A DNA stretch of 64,000 nucleotides from Microbulbifer litoralis (GTDB taxonomy: Bacteria > Pseudomonadota > Gammaproteobacteria > Pseudomonadales > Cellvibrionaceae), in assembly GCF_023634065.1 (NCBI RefSeq), contig NZ_JALKCV010000006.1, positions 1 to 64,000 of the forward strand, written 5' to 3'. Under the pieces are notes generated by a model. That model was not told the origin of the DNA. It searched no databases and saw only the letters and a list, made by a program, of their open reading frames with translations. Shown here piece after piece: positions 1 through 9,104 of the stretch (within the stretch, counting starts at the first letter, position 1; each line of letters starts with the position of its first letter). The position numbers and the translations under genes are program-made.

Positions 1-77
1 TTCAGAGGGGGGCTCCGCAAGCCTTTTTTACAAATTCGTGAAAATAAGTTTTGCGAGGTGCCAGCGCGGGCCGGAAA
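1..77. other. Left edge, no gene seen
   Basis: This short stretch lies downstream of tyrS, which is on the minus strand. I see no open frame belonging to a known family and no stem-loop followed by a T tract, so the tyrS terminator is not evident here. Confidence 0.4.
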
Positions 78-1382
78 TCAGCCCGCCAGGTCGAACAGGT
101 GGTACTTCTTCTTGCCCAGGCGCAGGATAAAGAAACGGCCGTGCAAGGCCCTGCCGGCAGCAAAAACCCCGGCCGGGTCACCGTTGCTGTCCATCCCCAC
201 GGGCTCGCCGTTGACCAGCACGGCATTGCGGCCCAGCGCGTCCTTGACCTGCTTGCCGGATTGGGCCATGCCCGCCTCCACCAGCAGGTGGATCAGGGTC
301 TGCTGGCCAAACTCGCCCGGCAGTGCAGAGCTGGGCAGGCCATCGAGGCGCAGTTGCTCCAGGTCTCCCAGCGACAACTCGGCACTGTCGCCGGAGAAGA
401 GCGCATGCGAAATGCGCTCGGCAGCCTGCAGCCCCTCCTCGCCGTGCACTTCGCGGGTCACTTCCCGCGCCAGGATGCCCTGGGCCTCGGGCCTGCCGGC
501 GCGCTCGCGGTCCGCGGCCTCGACCGCATCGATTTCGTCGACCCCCAGGAAGGTGAAGTAACGCAGGAACTTGTAGACATCCGCGTCGGCGGTGTTCAGC
601 CAGAACTGGTAGAAGGCGTAGGGTGAGGTGCGGCCGGGATCCAGCCAGATAGTGCCGCTTTCGGTCTTGCCGAACTTGGTGCCGTCGGACTTGGTCACCA
701 GCGGCAGCGTCAGGCCGAAGACCTTGCCGCGGTGCTGGCGCCGGGCCAGGTCCACACCGCCGGTGATATTGCCCCACTGGTCGGAGCCGCCGATCTGGAG
801 GGTGCAGCTGTGGCGCTGGTAGAGCTCGGAGAAGTCCATCGACTGCAACAGTATGTAGGCGAACTCGGTGAAGGAGATGCCCTCGCCTTCCCGCTGGATC
901 CGCTGCTTGACGGATTCCTTGTTGACCATATTGTTGACGGAGAAATGTTTTCCTACATCTCTGAGGAAATCGAGCACACTGAGGTCTTTGGTCCAGTCCA
1001 GGTTGTTGACGACTGCGGCACTGTTTTCACCACAGTCAAAGTCGATAAAACGGGACACCTGGGCCCGGATTTTTTCCACCCAACCGGAAACCACCTCCGG
1101 TGTATTGAGGCTCCGCTCCTGCGCCTTGAAGGAAGGGTCGCCAATCAGGCCGGTTGCGCCGCCAACGAGTGCGATCGGTTTATGTCCTGCCGCCTGAAAC
1201 CTCTTCAACGTGAGAAGTGGTACTAGACTGCCAATATGCAGGGAATCCGCGGTGGGGTCGAAACCGCAATAGAGTGTGCGACTCTCCGCCAGGTGCTGTG
1301 TCAGCTCGCCGTCGCCCGTGGCCTGATTGATCAGCCCGCGGCGGTCCAAGTCTTTAAGCAGTGTCGCATCGACCCCGGCCAT
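78..1382 (-). CDS. tyrS: Tyrosyl-tRNA synthetase
   Basis: This cytoplasmic class I aminoacyl-tRNA synthetase charges tRNA-Tyr with tyrosine using ATP. The 434-residue protein has the HIGH-type signature HIGS at residues 49-52 and the KMSKS-equivalent KFGKT at 236-240, as in E. coli TyrRS. The C-terminal 70 or so residues form an S4-type RNA-binding domain. Length matches the family (about 420-435). The ATG start is preceded on the minus strand by a GAGGGA ribosome site. It is divergent from the M23 peptidase gene, an arrangement also found in Pseudomonas. Identity is secure. Confidence 0.97.
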   Translation of the reverse strand: MAGVDATLLKDLDRRGLINQATGDGELTQHLAESRTLYCGFDPTADSLHIGSLVPLLTLKRFQAAGHKPIALVGGATGLIGDPSFKAQERSLNTPEVVSGWVEKIRAQVSRFIDFDCGENSAAVVNNLDWTKDLSVLDFLRDVGKHFSVNNMVNKESVKQRIQREGEGISFTEFAYILLQSMDFSELYQRHSCTLQIGGSDQWGNITGGVDLARRQHRGKVFGLTLPLVTKSDGTKFGKTESGTIWLDPGRTSPYAFYQFWLNTADADVYKFLRYFTFLGVDEIDAVEAADRERAGRPEAQGILAREVTREVHGEEGLQAAERISHALFSGDSAELSLGDLEQLRLDGLPSSALPGEFGQQTLIHLLVEAGMAQSGKQVKDALGRNAVLVNGEPVGMDSNGDPAGVFAAGRALHGRFFILRLGKKKYHLFDLAG

Positions 1383-1697
1383 GGTTTTCCCTCGTCTATT
1401 TCTTACTGAGAACGCCGCCTTGCGGCGGCAAAATGGGCTGCAACATTACCGAATACAGCGGTAAATACAAGATCAGCGGTCAGGTGTAAACCACTGCCAG
1501 GGAACCGGTGCAGAGGAACCGAATCATGGATAGACAGGTCAATTACTCCGTGAACAAGGGCGTGAATTTTGTTATAAAGCCGCTTTGGTGTTCGTTTTTT
1601 AGGCACGAGATCGTTCCACCAGTAGCAGTAGTACCGACAGTAGCAGTAGTACCGATAGTACCGACAACAATCACAAGCAGCGCCATCCGTTAAGACC
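1383..1697. other. Divergent tyrS / M23 intergenic region
   Basis: This 315-bp gap must hold promoters for tyrS (leftward) and the M23 peptidase (rightward). I could not pick a convincing -35/-10 pair for either. A small GCCGCC/GGCGGC hairpin lies near 1431-1444 in the tyrS leader. A short direct-repeat tract at 1621-1665 lies just upstream of the M23 gene and is listed separately. Confidence 0.5.
1621..1665. repeat. 18-bp direct repeat, 2.5 copies
   Basis: The 18-mer AGTAGCAGTAGTACCGAC occurs at 1621-1638 and again with one change at 1639-1656. Its last nine bases recur at 1657-1665. The tract itself is built from shorter AGTAGC/AGTACC units. It ends about 32 bp before the M23 peptidase start codon, so it lies in the promoter or leader of that gene. 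Confidence 0.85.
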
Positions 1698-3077
1698 ATG
1701 CACAATCAACGCAAACCGACGCCAGCGCGCCTGCTCGGCGCCCTGCGCCAGCATTTCCCGCGCACCCACGCCCTGGCGGCCGGTGCCGCCAGTTTTGCCC
1801 TGGCGCTGACCATGTTCGTCTCCACCCCGGAAGTGGAGGCGCGAAAGCATTCCCTGCCAGTGAAGTTGACGGCGATCGCCGCCGGGGAGGCACCGGCGAC
1901 GGCGGCAGAAGCACCTGCCGCCGAACCGACCGCAATCGAACCCTCCCTGAGTGAGCGCACGCTGGAGGTCGGGAATGGGGATACCCTCTCAGACCTGTTC
2001 CAGCGCGCCGGCATCAGCGCCGCAGAGATGTATGAACTGCTGTCGAGCAGCGAAGAGGCCCAGCAGTTGGCGAAGCTCAATCCCGGCGAGGAGCTGACCT
2101 TCCACATCGACAACGACGGGGCGCTGCAGAGCCTGGAAGTCCACCGCGACCGCCTCAACCTGGTGGAATTCTCCCGCGGTAACAGTGGTGTCTACCAACA
2201 CATCCTGCACCAGCGCCAGCCGGACAGCTACACCGCTTTCCGCCAGGGCGAAATCAACAGCTCCCTGTTCGTGGCCGGCAATGAAGCCGGGCTCAGCAAC
2301 AACCTGATCATGGAAATGGCCCAGGTATTCAGCTCCGATATCGATTTCGCGCTGGATATCCGCAAGGGCGACAGTTTCAACGTGATGTTCGAGGAGGAAT
2401 TCCTCGACGGCGAGAAAATCGGCAACGGCGCCATCCAGGCGGCCTCCTTCACCAATCAGGGCAAGACCTTCAGCGCCGTGCGCTACATCGACAGGAACGG
2501 CGACGCCAGCTACTACACCCCGGACGGCAAGAGCATGCGCAAGGCGTTTATCCGCACCCCGGTGGATTTCACCCGTATCAGCTCCCACTTCAACCCGCGC
2601 CGTCTGCACCCGGTATTCAAGACCCGCCGGCCGCACAACGGCACCGACTACGCGGCTCCCACCGGCACCCCGGTCTACGCCGCTGGCGACGGCCGGGTCG
2701 TCAAGGCCGGCTACAGCAAACCGAATGGCAACTATATCTTCATCCAGCACGGCCAGCGCTATATGACGCGCTACCTGCACCTGAGCAAACGCCGGGTCAA
2801 AACGGGCGATCGCGTCAAGCAGCGCCAGTTGATCGGCAATGTGGGCTCCACCGGCTACGCCACCGGCCCGCACCTGCACTACGAGTTCCTGGTCAACGGC
2901 CACCACCGCAACCCGGCCACCATCGTGCGCAAGCTGCCCAAGGCAAAATCCATCCCCGACTCGGAGATGGCCCGCTTCAGGGCGCAGACACAGCCGCTAC
3001 TGGCACAGCTGCAGAGCTACGAACAGCCCGCACTGGCGCAGCGCAGCGAAGACAACGAGAACAACAACGTCAACTAA
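1698..3077 (+). CDS. M23 family metallopeptidase (OapA/MepM type)
   Basis: This is a predicted periplasmic, membrane-anchored zinc endopeptidase that cleaves peptidoglycan cross-links. The 459-residue protein has a hydrophobic anchor near residues 25-42, a LysM-like/OapA region around 90-140 (VGNGDTLSDLF) and a C-terminal LytM/M23 domain. Zinc ligands are visible: H313 and D317 in HNGTDYAAP, and H392 and H394 in GPHLHYEF. anmK starts 14 bp downstream, so the two probably form a cell-wall turnover operon. The family resembles E. coli MepM (YebA), but orthology is not proven. The ribosome site is weak. Confidence 0.88.
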   Translation: MHNQRKPTPARLLGALRQHFPRTHALAAGAASFALALTMFVSTPEVEARKHSLPVKLTAIAAGEAPATAAEAPAAEPTAIEPSLSERTLEVGNGDTLSDLFQRAGISAAEMYELLSSSEEAQQLAKLNPGEELTFHIDNDGALQSLEVHRDRLNLVEFSRGNSGVYQHILHQRQPDSYTAFRQGEINSSLFVAGNEAGLSNNLIMEMAQVFSSDIDFALDIRKGDSFNVMFEEEFLDGEKIGNGAIQAASFTNQGKTFSAVRYIDRNGDASYYTPDGKSMRKAFIRTPVDFTRISSHFNPRRLHPVFKTRRPHNGTDYAAPTGTPVYAAGDGRVVKAGYSKPNGNYIFIQHGQRYMTRYLHLSKRRVKTGDRVKQRQLIGNVGSTGYATGPHLHYEFLVNGHHRNPATIVRKLPKAKSIPDSEMARFRAQTQPLLAQLQSYEQPALAQRSEDNENNNVN

Positions 3078-3091
3078 CGGACCCCTTCCAG

Positions 3092-4201
3092 ATGCCGGAT
3101 CTGTATATCGGCCTGATGTCCGGCACCAGCGTCGACAGTATCGACGCGGTGCTGGTCGATTTCGGCGATCGAGAAAACAGCAAACCCAAAATCCTCACCG
3201 CTATCGGTCACCCCATAACCTCATCGCTGCGCGAAGCAATACTGGCCCTCTGCGCGCCCGGGCCATCGGAACTGGACCGCGCCGGCCAACTGGACCGGCA
3301 GATAGGCCAGGTGTTCGCAGAGGCGGTGCAGACGCTGCTGGCCCGTGCCGGCGTCGACCCCGGCGATGTCTCCGCCATCGGCAGCCACGGCCAGACGGTG
3401 CGCCACCGCCCACCGGGCAGCGTGGCCTCGCCCTTCACGATACAGCTGGGCGATCCCAACACCATCGCCGCCCTCACCGGTATCACCACCGTGGCGGATT
3501 TCCGCCGCCGCGACATGGCCCTGGGCGGCCAGGGCGCGCCGCTGATGCCGGCCTTCCACCGCGCCGCGTTCGCCACCGACCGCAACCGCGCCGTGGTCAA
3601 TATCGGCGGCATGGCGAATATTACCGAGCTGGCCGCGGACGGCAGCGTCTACGGCTACGACACAGGTCCCGGCAACGCGCTGCTCGACTACTGGATCGGG
3701 CTGCACCAGGGGCATCCTTTCGATCGCGATGGCGCCTGGGCCGCCAGCGGCCGCGTCCACCCGGAGCTGCTGAACCGGCTGATGGCCGATCCCTACTTCG
3801 CCGCCGAGCCGCCGAAGAGCACCGGTCGCGAAACCTTCAACCCCAGCTGGCTGGAGCAGGCCTCCGCCGGCCTGCAGATAGCCCCGGCGGATGTACAGGC
3901 GACCCTGGCCGAAGTCACCGCGGCCAGCGTGGCCGAGGCCGTGCACCTGTTTGCCGATGGCGGTGAACTGCTGGTGTGCGGCGGCGGCGCCAGGAACAAG
4001 GACCTGCTGTCGCGCCTGCGCCGGCGGCTGCCCACCTGGTCCATCGCCTGTACTGGCAGCTACGGTATCGACGCCGACTGGCTGGAAGCGGTGGGATTTG
4101 CGTGGCTGGCCCGACAGACACTGCGGGGCCTGCCGGGCAATTGCCCCAGGGTGACCGGGGCGAAAGAGGAGACGGTGCTGGGGGGGATCTATCCGGCCTG
4201 A
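3092..4201 (+). CDS. anmK: Anhydro-N-acetylmuramic acid kinase
   Basis: This enzyme hydrolyses and phosphorylates 1,6-anhydro-MurNAc to MurNAc-6-phosphate in cytoplasmic recycling of peptidoglycan fragments. The 369-residue length is typical. The N-terminal ATP-binding loop reads GLMSGTSVDSIDAVLV, where the more common form is SGTSLDGID. DTGPGNALLDYW near 190 and VCGGGARN near 298 are further family motifs. It follows the M23 peptidase by 14 bp and converges on erpA. With amgK and murU, also in this window, the cell has both an anhydroMurNAc kinase and the alternative MurNAc-1-phosphate recycling route. Confidence 0.95.
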   Translation: MPDLYIGLMSGTSVDSIDAVLVDFGDRENSKPKILTAIGHPITSSLREAILALCAPGPSELDRAGQLDRQIGQVFAEAVQTLLARAGVDPGDVSAIGSHGQTVRHRPPGSVASPFTIQLGDPNTIAALTGITTVADFRRRDMALGGQGAPLMPAFHRAAFATDRNRAVVNIGGMANITELAADGSVYGYDTGPGNALLDYWIGLHQGHPFDRDGAWAASGRVHPELLNRLMADPYFAAEPPKSTGRETFNPSWLEQASAGLQIAPADVQATLAEVTAASVAEAVHLFADGGELLVCGGGARNKDLLSRLRRRLPTWSIACTGSYGIDADWLEAVGFAWLARQTLRGLPGNCPRVTGAKEETVLGGIYPA

Positions 4202-4258
4202 CGCCGCGGTCCATCAATGGCCGTGACGATGCCAACAGGCGGGCTCCCCGATTACAGA

Positions 4259-4612
4259 TCAGATGGAGAAAGAGGAGCCACAGCCGCAGGTAGAGGAGGC
4301 GTTGGGATTGGTGACCACAAAACGGGAACCGGACAACCCCTCCTCGTAATCGACGCTGGCACCCACCAGGTAGGGGTAGCTCATGGCGTCGACCAGCACC
4401 TCGATGCCGTCTTTCTCGACCACGGCATCATCCTCGGCCACCAGTTCGTCGAAGGTAAAGCCGTACTGGAATCCGGAGCAGCCGCCCCCGGTGACAAACA
4501 CCCGCAGCTTGAGCTCGGGGTTGCCCTCCTCTTCCAGCAGGTTCTTGACCTTGGCCACTGCCTTGTCGGTCACCATTACCGGTTCGGGTGAAAAGGATAC
4601 AGCTTCAGACAT
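4259..4612 (-). CDS. erpA: Iron-sulfur cluster insertion protein ErpA
   Basis: This is an A-type carrier that delivers Fe-S clusters to apoproteins. The 117-residue protein has the three conserved cysteines: C45 in [11 protein letters not shown] and C109 and C111 in the CGCGSSFS tail. This matches ErpA/IscA proteins; the length and the Pseudomonas-like position between anmK and argC favour ErpA. Upstream on the minus strand a TATAAT element (plus-strand 4656-4661) may be its -10 box, without an obvious -35. Confidence 0.94.
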   Translation of the reverse strand: MSEAVSFSPEPVMVTDKAVAKVKNLLEEEGNPELKLRVFVTGGGCSGFQYGFTFDELVAEDDAVVEKDGIEVLVDAMSYPYLVGASVDYEEGLSGSRFVVTNPNASSTCGCGSSFSI

Positions 4613-4726
4613 AGGTCTCTCTCAGAACTTACAGGCGCTTACCGCTCGTACAGAAATTATACTGAGCCCCGCCCCAAGGCGGCCATCTTGCTAAAACCCA
4701 GAAATTCAGTCAAGTATTGGATGGCC

Positions 4727-4750
4727 GCGGACCCGGCGCGGCGGGTCCGC
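4727..4750 (-). other. GC-rich hairpin downstream of bactofilin gene
   Basis: GCGGACCC at 4727-4734 pairs perfectly with GGGTCCGC at 4743-4750 around an 8-nt loop. It lies about 30 bp after the bactofilin stop codon on the minus strand. No T tract follows, so it may protect the 3' end or weakly terminate rather than act as a classical terminator. Confidence 0.45.
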
Positions 4751-4778
4751 AAGTGCCCCGGATGGGGCCGGGAAGGGA

Positions 4779-5228
4779 TCAGTCGGCGTCGATGACCGTC
4801 TCTTCTTCGGAAGAGTACTCGATCATGCGCGGCTCGCCAGTGGTGTCCATATCCACATTCGACACCAGCGCGCCGTTGACCTGGGCGCCCTTCACCATCT
4901 CGATCAGCTTGTAGTGGACATTGCCCTCCACCATCGCCTTGGAGGACAGCTCCAGGTGGCGCGCGGCGTAGACATCGCCATTCACATTGCCGTTGATCAC
5001 CACGTGCGGTACGCGAATCTCGCCCTCCACGGTACCGCCGTCGACGATCTGCAGGCGCGCGTCGCTGTCGCTGTGCGCGCTGACATTACCCTTCACCTTA
5101 CCCTCGACCACCAGGTTGCCGCGGAAGTGCATATCGCCGGACACTTCGGTCTGGCGTGCAATCAGTGTCGTGTGGTTGCTACCGGAGCTGGCCATAGTGC
5201 TGTCAACCTTTTCTTTTTTACTAAACAT
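4779..5228 (-). CDS. Bactofilin family polymer-forming protein
   Basis: Bactofilins (DUF583) are small cytoskeletal proteins that self-assemble through a right-handed beta-helix. The protein of about 149 residues shows the typical glycine/valine-rich repeating core (VVEGKVKGNV, GGTVEGEIRVPHVVINGNVNGDVY, KAMVEGNVHYKLIEM) with flexible ends and an acidic C-terminus. A frame starting at a TTG at 5240 adds four residues. I prefer the ATG at 5228 because the TTG has almost no spacing to a ribosome site. It may form an operon with the 5263 gene and argC upstream. Its role in shape or envelope organisation is inferred from the family. Confidence 0.87.
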   Translation of the reverse strand: MFSKKEKVDSTMASSGSNHTTLIARQTEVSGDMHFRGNLVVEGKVKGNVSAHSDSDARLQIVDGGTVEGEIRVPHVVINGNVNGDVYAARHLELSSKAMVEGNVHYKLIEMVKGAQVNGALVSNVDMDTTGEPRMIEYSSEEETVIDAD

Positions 5229-5262
5229 AACTCGTGTCAAACCTCATGCATTCAACGCCGGG

Positions 5263-6006
5263 CTAGCTCTTCTGCACCAGCCAGCCGTAGCGCTGCTCGA
5301 TGTTGAAACCCTTGCGCCCGCTGGACTTGAGCGACAATTCCACCCCTTCCGGCTCAAAGCCCTGGGGCAACTGTAGCTCGCCCTCGATATTCTGGAAGTA
5401 CTTGAAGCGCAAAAGAATCTTTTCGCTGTCCACCTGCCGCGACAGAGCGCTGAGCGGATAGCGTTTTGGCTGTCCATCCTGGCTGCCCACAACGATGAAG
5501 GAAGCGTACCCCTTCACCACGTTGTGCCGCGTGGCCGACTGCTGCACCAGCAACTTGTACTGGTAGCGGCGCGCATCGGACGTCTGCGAAATACTGAAGC
5601 GGCCGATGGAAACGCCGTCGCTGCCATCGGCCGGGGCCATCAGGCCGCGGTAAAAGGAAATTTCCTGCTTGAGCTCGGCGATGCGGCTCTCTTTCTGCAC
5701 CAGCTCGGCGCGGACCTTGTCGTTGGCCTGCTCGCCGATGGTCAGGGACTGCTCCGCAGTGGCGACACGCAGGCGCAGCGTCTCATTTTCGCTCTTCAGC
5801 TTGTCGAGCTGCCCCAGGGCCGACTCGTGCGCCCGGGATTTCTTGTCGAGACTGCGGCTCAGGTGATACTGGCCGGCGTAGTAGGCCGAGGCCGAGGTCA
5901 CCAGCGCCAGCAGCGCCGCGCCGACAATGGACACGACTCCGGAAAACGGGCGATGAGGCACCACCTTCATGCGGTACTGCTTGCTGCCTTTGACTTTGCG
6001 CGCCAT
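5263..6006 (-). CDS. Membrane-anchored coiled-coil protein (DUF6776-like)
   Basis: I recognise the general type but no defined function. The 247-residue protein has a basic N-terminus (MARKVKGSKQYRMKV), one membrane segment near residues 24-46 and a coiled coil near 55-125 rich in Leu/Glu/Arg heptads. A soluble C-terminal domain of about 120 residues follows. It sits between argC and the bactofilin gene, the position of a conserved hypothetical protein in Pseudomonas. The single anchor and coiled coil would suit an envelope scaffold working with the bactofilin, but this is inference. Confidence 0.75.
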   Translation of the reverse strand: MARKVKGSKQYRMKVVPHRPFSGVVSIVGAALLALVTSASAYYAGQYHLSRSLDKKSRAHESALGQLDKLKSENETLRLRVATAEQSLTIGEQANDKVRAELVQKESRIAELKQEISFYRGLMAPADGSDGVSIGRFSISQTSDARRYQYKLLVQQSATRHNVVKGYASFIVVGSQDGQPKRYPLSALSRQVDSEKILLRFKYFQNIEGELQLPQGFEPEGVELSLKSSGRKGFNIEQRYGWLVQKS

Positions 6007-6062
6007 GGAATCCGCTGTGTTGTTCTGGTTATAGGTGATTGGTCGGGGTAAGAGTGCCGATT

Positions 6063-7109
6063 CTAAGGCAGCAGCGCCGGCCTCTCCAGTGCCAGCGTCT
6101 CATTTAACCCGAACATGATATTCATATTCTGAATCGCCTGCGCCGAGGCGCCCTTGGCCAGGTTGTCGATGACCGAAAGCACGACAACGGTATCACGCCC
6201 CTGGGGCTGCAATACCGCCAAACGGCACAGGTTGGTACCGCGCACACTGCGGGTCTGCGGGTGGCTGCCGGCGGGCAATACATCGACAAACGGCTCACCC
6301 GTATAGCGACTCTCGAACAGCTGCTGCAGTTCCTCGATACCCGTACCTTTTTGCAGGTTTGCGAACAGGGTGGCATGGATACCGCGCACCATCGGCAGCA
6401 GGTGCGGTACAAAGGTCACGCGCGCGGCGTCGCTGCCGGCCGGCTGCACCCGGTTCAGCCCCTGCTCGATCTCCGGCAGGTGGCGGTGGCCGCCGGCGGC
6501 GTAGGCGCGGAAGTTGTCGCTGTTCTCGGCGAACAGCAGCTCCGTCTTGCCCTGGCGCCCGGCGCCGGTGGCGCCGCTGGCAGCGCTGGCAACCAATTGT
6601 TTCGGGTCCACCAACCCCGTCTCCAACAGCGGAATCCAGCCCAACTGGATCGCCGTGGGGTAACAGCCCGGACAGGCCACCAACTGGGCGCCGGCAATAT
6701 CCGCGCGGTTGACCTCCGGCAGCCCGTAGACCGCCTGCGCCGCCAGCTCCGGTGCCGCGTGCGGCTGGCCGTACCACTCTTCCCAGGTGGGGATATCCAC
6801 GATGCGGAAATCCGCCGACAGATCCACCACCCGCACACCGCGGCGAATCAACTCCGGCACCTGCGCCTGGGCCACGCCGTGGGGCGTGGCGAAGAACACC
6901 AGGTCGCAGCGGCCCAACTGCTCGATATCCGGTTCGCAGAAGGCCAGGTCGCAATGGCCGCGCAGGTTCGGGAACAGTTCCGCCACCGGCGTCCCCGCCA
7001 GCGCGCGGGACGTGATCGCAGTCAGTTCCACTTGCGGATGGGCCGTCAACAGCCGCAACAATTCCACGCCCGTGTAGCCGGTCCCGCCGACTATTGCTAC
7101 CTTGATCAC
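6063..7109 (-). CDS. argC: N-acetyl-gamma-glutamyl-phosphate reductase
   Basis: This enzyme catalyses the NADPH-dependent reduction of N-acetylglutamyl phosphate in arginine biosynthesis. The 348-residue protein starts with the Rossmann motif [18 protein letters not shown]. The catalytic cysteine is C149 in ACPGCYPTA, and the conserved histidine is in [15 protein letters not shown]. Length and motifs fit the short bacterial ArgC class. It is first in a leftward run argC-5263 gene-bactofilin and divergent from the ClC transporter gene. Confidence 0.96.
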   Translation of the reverse strand: MIKVAIVGGTGYTGVELLRLLTAHPQVELTAITSRALAGTPVAELFPNLRGHCDLAFCEPDIEQLGRCDLVFFATPHGVAQAQVPELIRRGVRVVDLSADFRIVDIPTWEEWYGQPHAAPELAAQAVYGLPEVNRADIAGAQLVACPGCYPTAIQLGWIPLLETGLVDPKQLVASAASGATGAGRQGKTELLFAENSDNFRAYAAGGHRHLPEIEQGLNRVQPAGSDAARVTFVPHLLPMVRGIHATLFANLQKGTGIEELQQLFESRYTGEPFVDVLPAGSHPQTRSVRGTNLCRLAVLQPQGRDTVVVLSVIDNLAKGASAQAIQNMNIMFGLNETLALERPALLP

Positions 7110-7165
7110 CTTTTACGAATCTCCTGTGCTCGCGCGCCACCGCCCTGCGCGGCGGAAGGCCCCTG

Positions 7166-7171
7166 TATAAT
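7166..7171 (+). promoter_or_regulatory. Candidate -10 box for the ClC gene
   Basis: A perfect TATAAT lies 47 bp before the GTG start codon. No good -35 hexamer lies 16-18 bp upstream, so this is only a candidate. The GTG is preceded by an AAGG ribosome site. Confidence 0.3.
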
Positions 7172-7217
7172 CAGCCCAGCACTCTACCACAAGCTCCGAC
7201 CCGAATAAGGATGTGTC

Positions 7218-9026
7218 GTGTCACAGCGCCCCGGCGACCCCGGAAAAAAAACAGCCCCCCTGTGGCCACAGCGCGAGCGCGGCCTGGAAAAACTGCGCCT
7301 GCTGCTCTCCTCCCAGGAGGCGCTGGGCCCGCTGGTGGCGATGGCCCTGATCACCGGCATCTGCGCCGGCGCGGTCACCGTGGCCTTCCGCATCGCCAGC
7401 GAATGGCCGGCCGGTTTTTTCCTGGCGATCCCCGACCGCTACGAATCCCTGCCACCCCACTGGCGTTTCGGGCTGCCGGTGATGGGGTCACTGATTCTCG
7501 GCGGCGTGTATCACCTGCTGCAGGCACGGCGCCGCCAGGTGGGCGTGGTGTATGTGCTCGACCGGCTGCACAACCACCAGGGGCAGATGCCGGTGCAGAA
7601 TGCGCTACTGCAGTTTTTCGCCGGCGCCACAGCACTGGTCAGCGGCCACTCGGTGGGCCGCGAGGGCCCCGCCGTACACCTGGGCGCCACCAGCGGCAGT
7701 TGGGTGGGCGGGCGGCTGAAGCTGCCGCACAACTCGATGCGCAGCCTGTTGGGCTGCGGCGTCGCCGCCGCCATCGCCGCCTCCTTCAACACGCCGCTGG
7801 CGGGCGTGGTATTCGCCATGGAAGTGGTGATGCTGGAGTACTCGGTGGCCGGCTTCCTGCCGGTCATGCTGGCCGCGGTGGCCGGCAGCGCCATCGCGCA
7901 ACTCGCTTTCGGCAACCAACCCGCATTCAATGTGCCCGCCATCCAGATGAACTCACTGGCCGAGCTGCCGGTACTGTTCCTGTGCGCGCTGGTGATCGGC
8001 ACCCTGTCGGCGCTGTTTATCCGCGCCCAGCGACTGCTGGTGCGGCAGCAGTACCGGCCACCGATGCTGCGCTTCCTGGTAGTGGGGCTGGTCACCGGCA
8101 CCCTCGGCATCTGGGTGCCGGAAATCCTGGGCGCCGGCTACGACACCCTGGAAATGGCCATGCTCGGCGAACTGGGCCTGACCGCACTCGCCGTCATCGT
8201 CGCCGCCAAGCTGGTGGCCACGGCGGTGGGCAGTGGCCTCGGCATTCCCGGCGGCGTCATCGGCCCGAGCCTGTTTCTCGGCGCCTGCATGGGCGGCATC
8301 GCCGGCGGCCTCACCAATTTATGGTTGGGCGAATACACCGCCAGCCCCGGCTTCTACGCCATGGTGGGCATGGCGGCGATGATGGCAGCGCTGCTGAACG
8401 CCCCCCTGGCCGCGCTGCTGGCGATACTCGAGCTGACCTACAACCCCAATGTGCTGTTTCCCGGCATGATGATGATCGTCGTCGCCTGCCTGGTCAGCCG
8501 GCACTTCTTCGGCACCGAAAGCATTTTCCAGGAGACCCTGCGCGCCCTCGACAAGAGCGGCACCCCCAGCTGGCGCCAGCAGATGCTGAGCCGCGTGGGC
8601 GTGGCCAGCGTCATGGAACGACGCTTTATCGTCTCCCCGCGCAATGTCAGCGAGGCCGAGGCCACGCGGCTGATCGGGCGGCATCCGCAGTGGATCCTGA
8701 TCGACCAGCCGGACGAACCCACCCCGCAACTGCTGCGCGCAGCGGACCTGGCGAGCTTCCTGGAACGGGTGCGCGAGGCGCGCGAGGAGGGCCGCGAGGA
8801 CAAGAAACGCGACGCCGAGGACAATATCGACCTGGTGAAACTGCCCGGCGAGCGCCTGCAACTGGCGTCACTGACCTGGCGCGCCACCCTGCTCGAGGCC
8901 CAGCAGAAACTGGACAGCAGCGGCGCCGATGCCCTCTATATCGATCGCGGTCACGGCGGCACACTGGACAAGAGCGCGGCGGGTATTATCCTGCCTGCGC
9001 ATATCGATAACTATTACCGGAAGTAA
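7218..9026 (+). CDS. ClC-family chloride channel/transporter
   Basis: This is an inner-membrane ClC protein of 602 residues with many membrane segments and a cytoplasmic C-terminal region of about 150 residues. The gating-glutamate motif GREGPAVHLGA, the FNTPLAGVVFAMEVV segment and GGVIGPSLFLGA are clear. The usual first selectivity motif GSGIPE is absent: the equivalent region reads VGVVYVLDRLHNHQGQMP, as in a divergent ClC subfamily. The C-terminus is charged (EREAREEGREDKK type) and could be a degenerate CBS region. GTG is chosen as start (AAGG upstream). Whether it is a channel or a Cl-/H+ exchanger cannot be told. Confidence 0.88.
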   Translation: MSQRPGDPGKKTAPLWPQRERGLEKLRLLLSSQEALGPLVAMALITGICAGAVTVAFRIASEWPAGFFLAIPDRYESLPPHWRFGLPVMGSLILGGVYHLLQARRRQVGVVYVLDRLHNHQGQMPVQNALLQFFAGATALVSGHSVGREGPAVHLGATSGSWVGGRLKLPHNSMRSLLGCGVAAAIAASFNTPLAGVVFAMEVVMLEYSVAGFLPVMLAAVAGSAIAQLAFGNQPAFNVPAIQMNSLAELPVLFLCALVIGTLSALFIRAQRLLVRQQYRPPMLRFLVVGLVTGTLGIWVPEILGAGYDTLEMAMLGELGLTALAVIVAAKLVATAVGSGLGIPGGVIGPSLFLGACMGGIAGGLTNLWLGEYTASPGFYAMVGMAAMMAALLNAPLAALLAILELTYNPNVLFPGMMMIVVACLVSRHFFGTESIFQETLRALDKSGTPSWRQQMLSRVGVASVMERRFIVSPRNVSEAEATRLIGRHPQWILIDQPDEPTPQLLRAADLASFLERVREAREEGREDKKRDAEDNIDLVKLPGERLQLASLTWRATLLEAQQKLDSSGADALYIDRGHGGTLDKSAAGIILPAHIDNYYRK

Positions 9027-9031
9027 TCAGC

Positions 9032-9101
9032 GGGACTCGGGACTCGGGACTCGGGACTCGGGACTCGGGACTCGGGACTCGGGACTCGGGACTCGGGACT
9101 C
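9032..9101 (+). repeat. GGGACTC heptamer array A1, 10 copies
   Basis: Ten perfect tandem copies of GGGACTC begin 5 nt after the ClC gene stop codon. The G-rich strand is the coding strand of that gene. Regular GGG runs separated by four bases fit the G3N1-7 pattern for a G-quadruplex. The unit is 7 bp, so gain or loss of a copy shifts frame. Apparent serine/proline/arginine-rich frames across it are products of the repeat, not genes. Confidence 0.97.
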
Positions 9102-9104
9102 GGC

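Noticed and set aside
1989-2906. Long minus-strand frame opposite the M23 peptidase
   Set aside because: It is an antisense shadow typical of GC-rich DNA; the plus strand encodes clear M23 motifs.
9032-9101. Heptamer arrays as CRISPR
   Set aside because: The repeats are contiguous 7-mers with no spacers and no cas genes are present.
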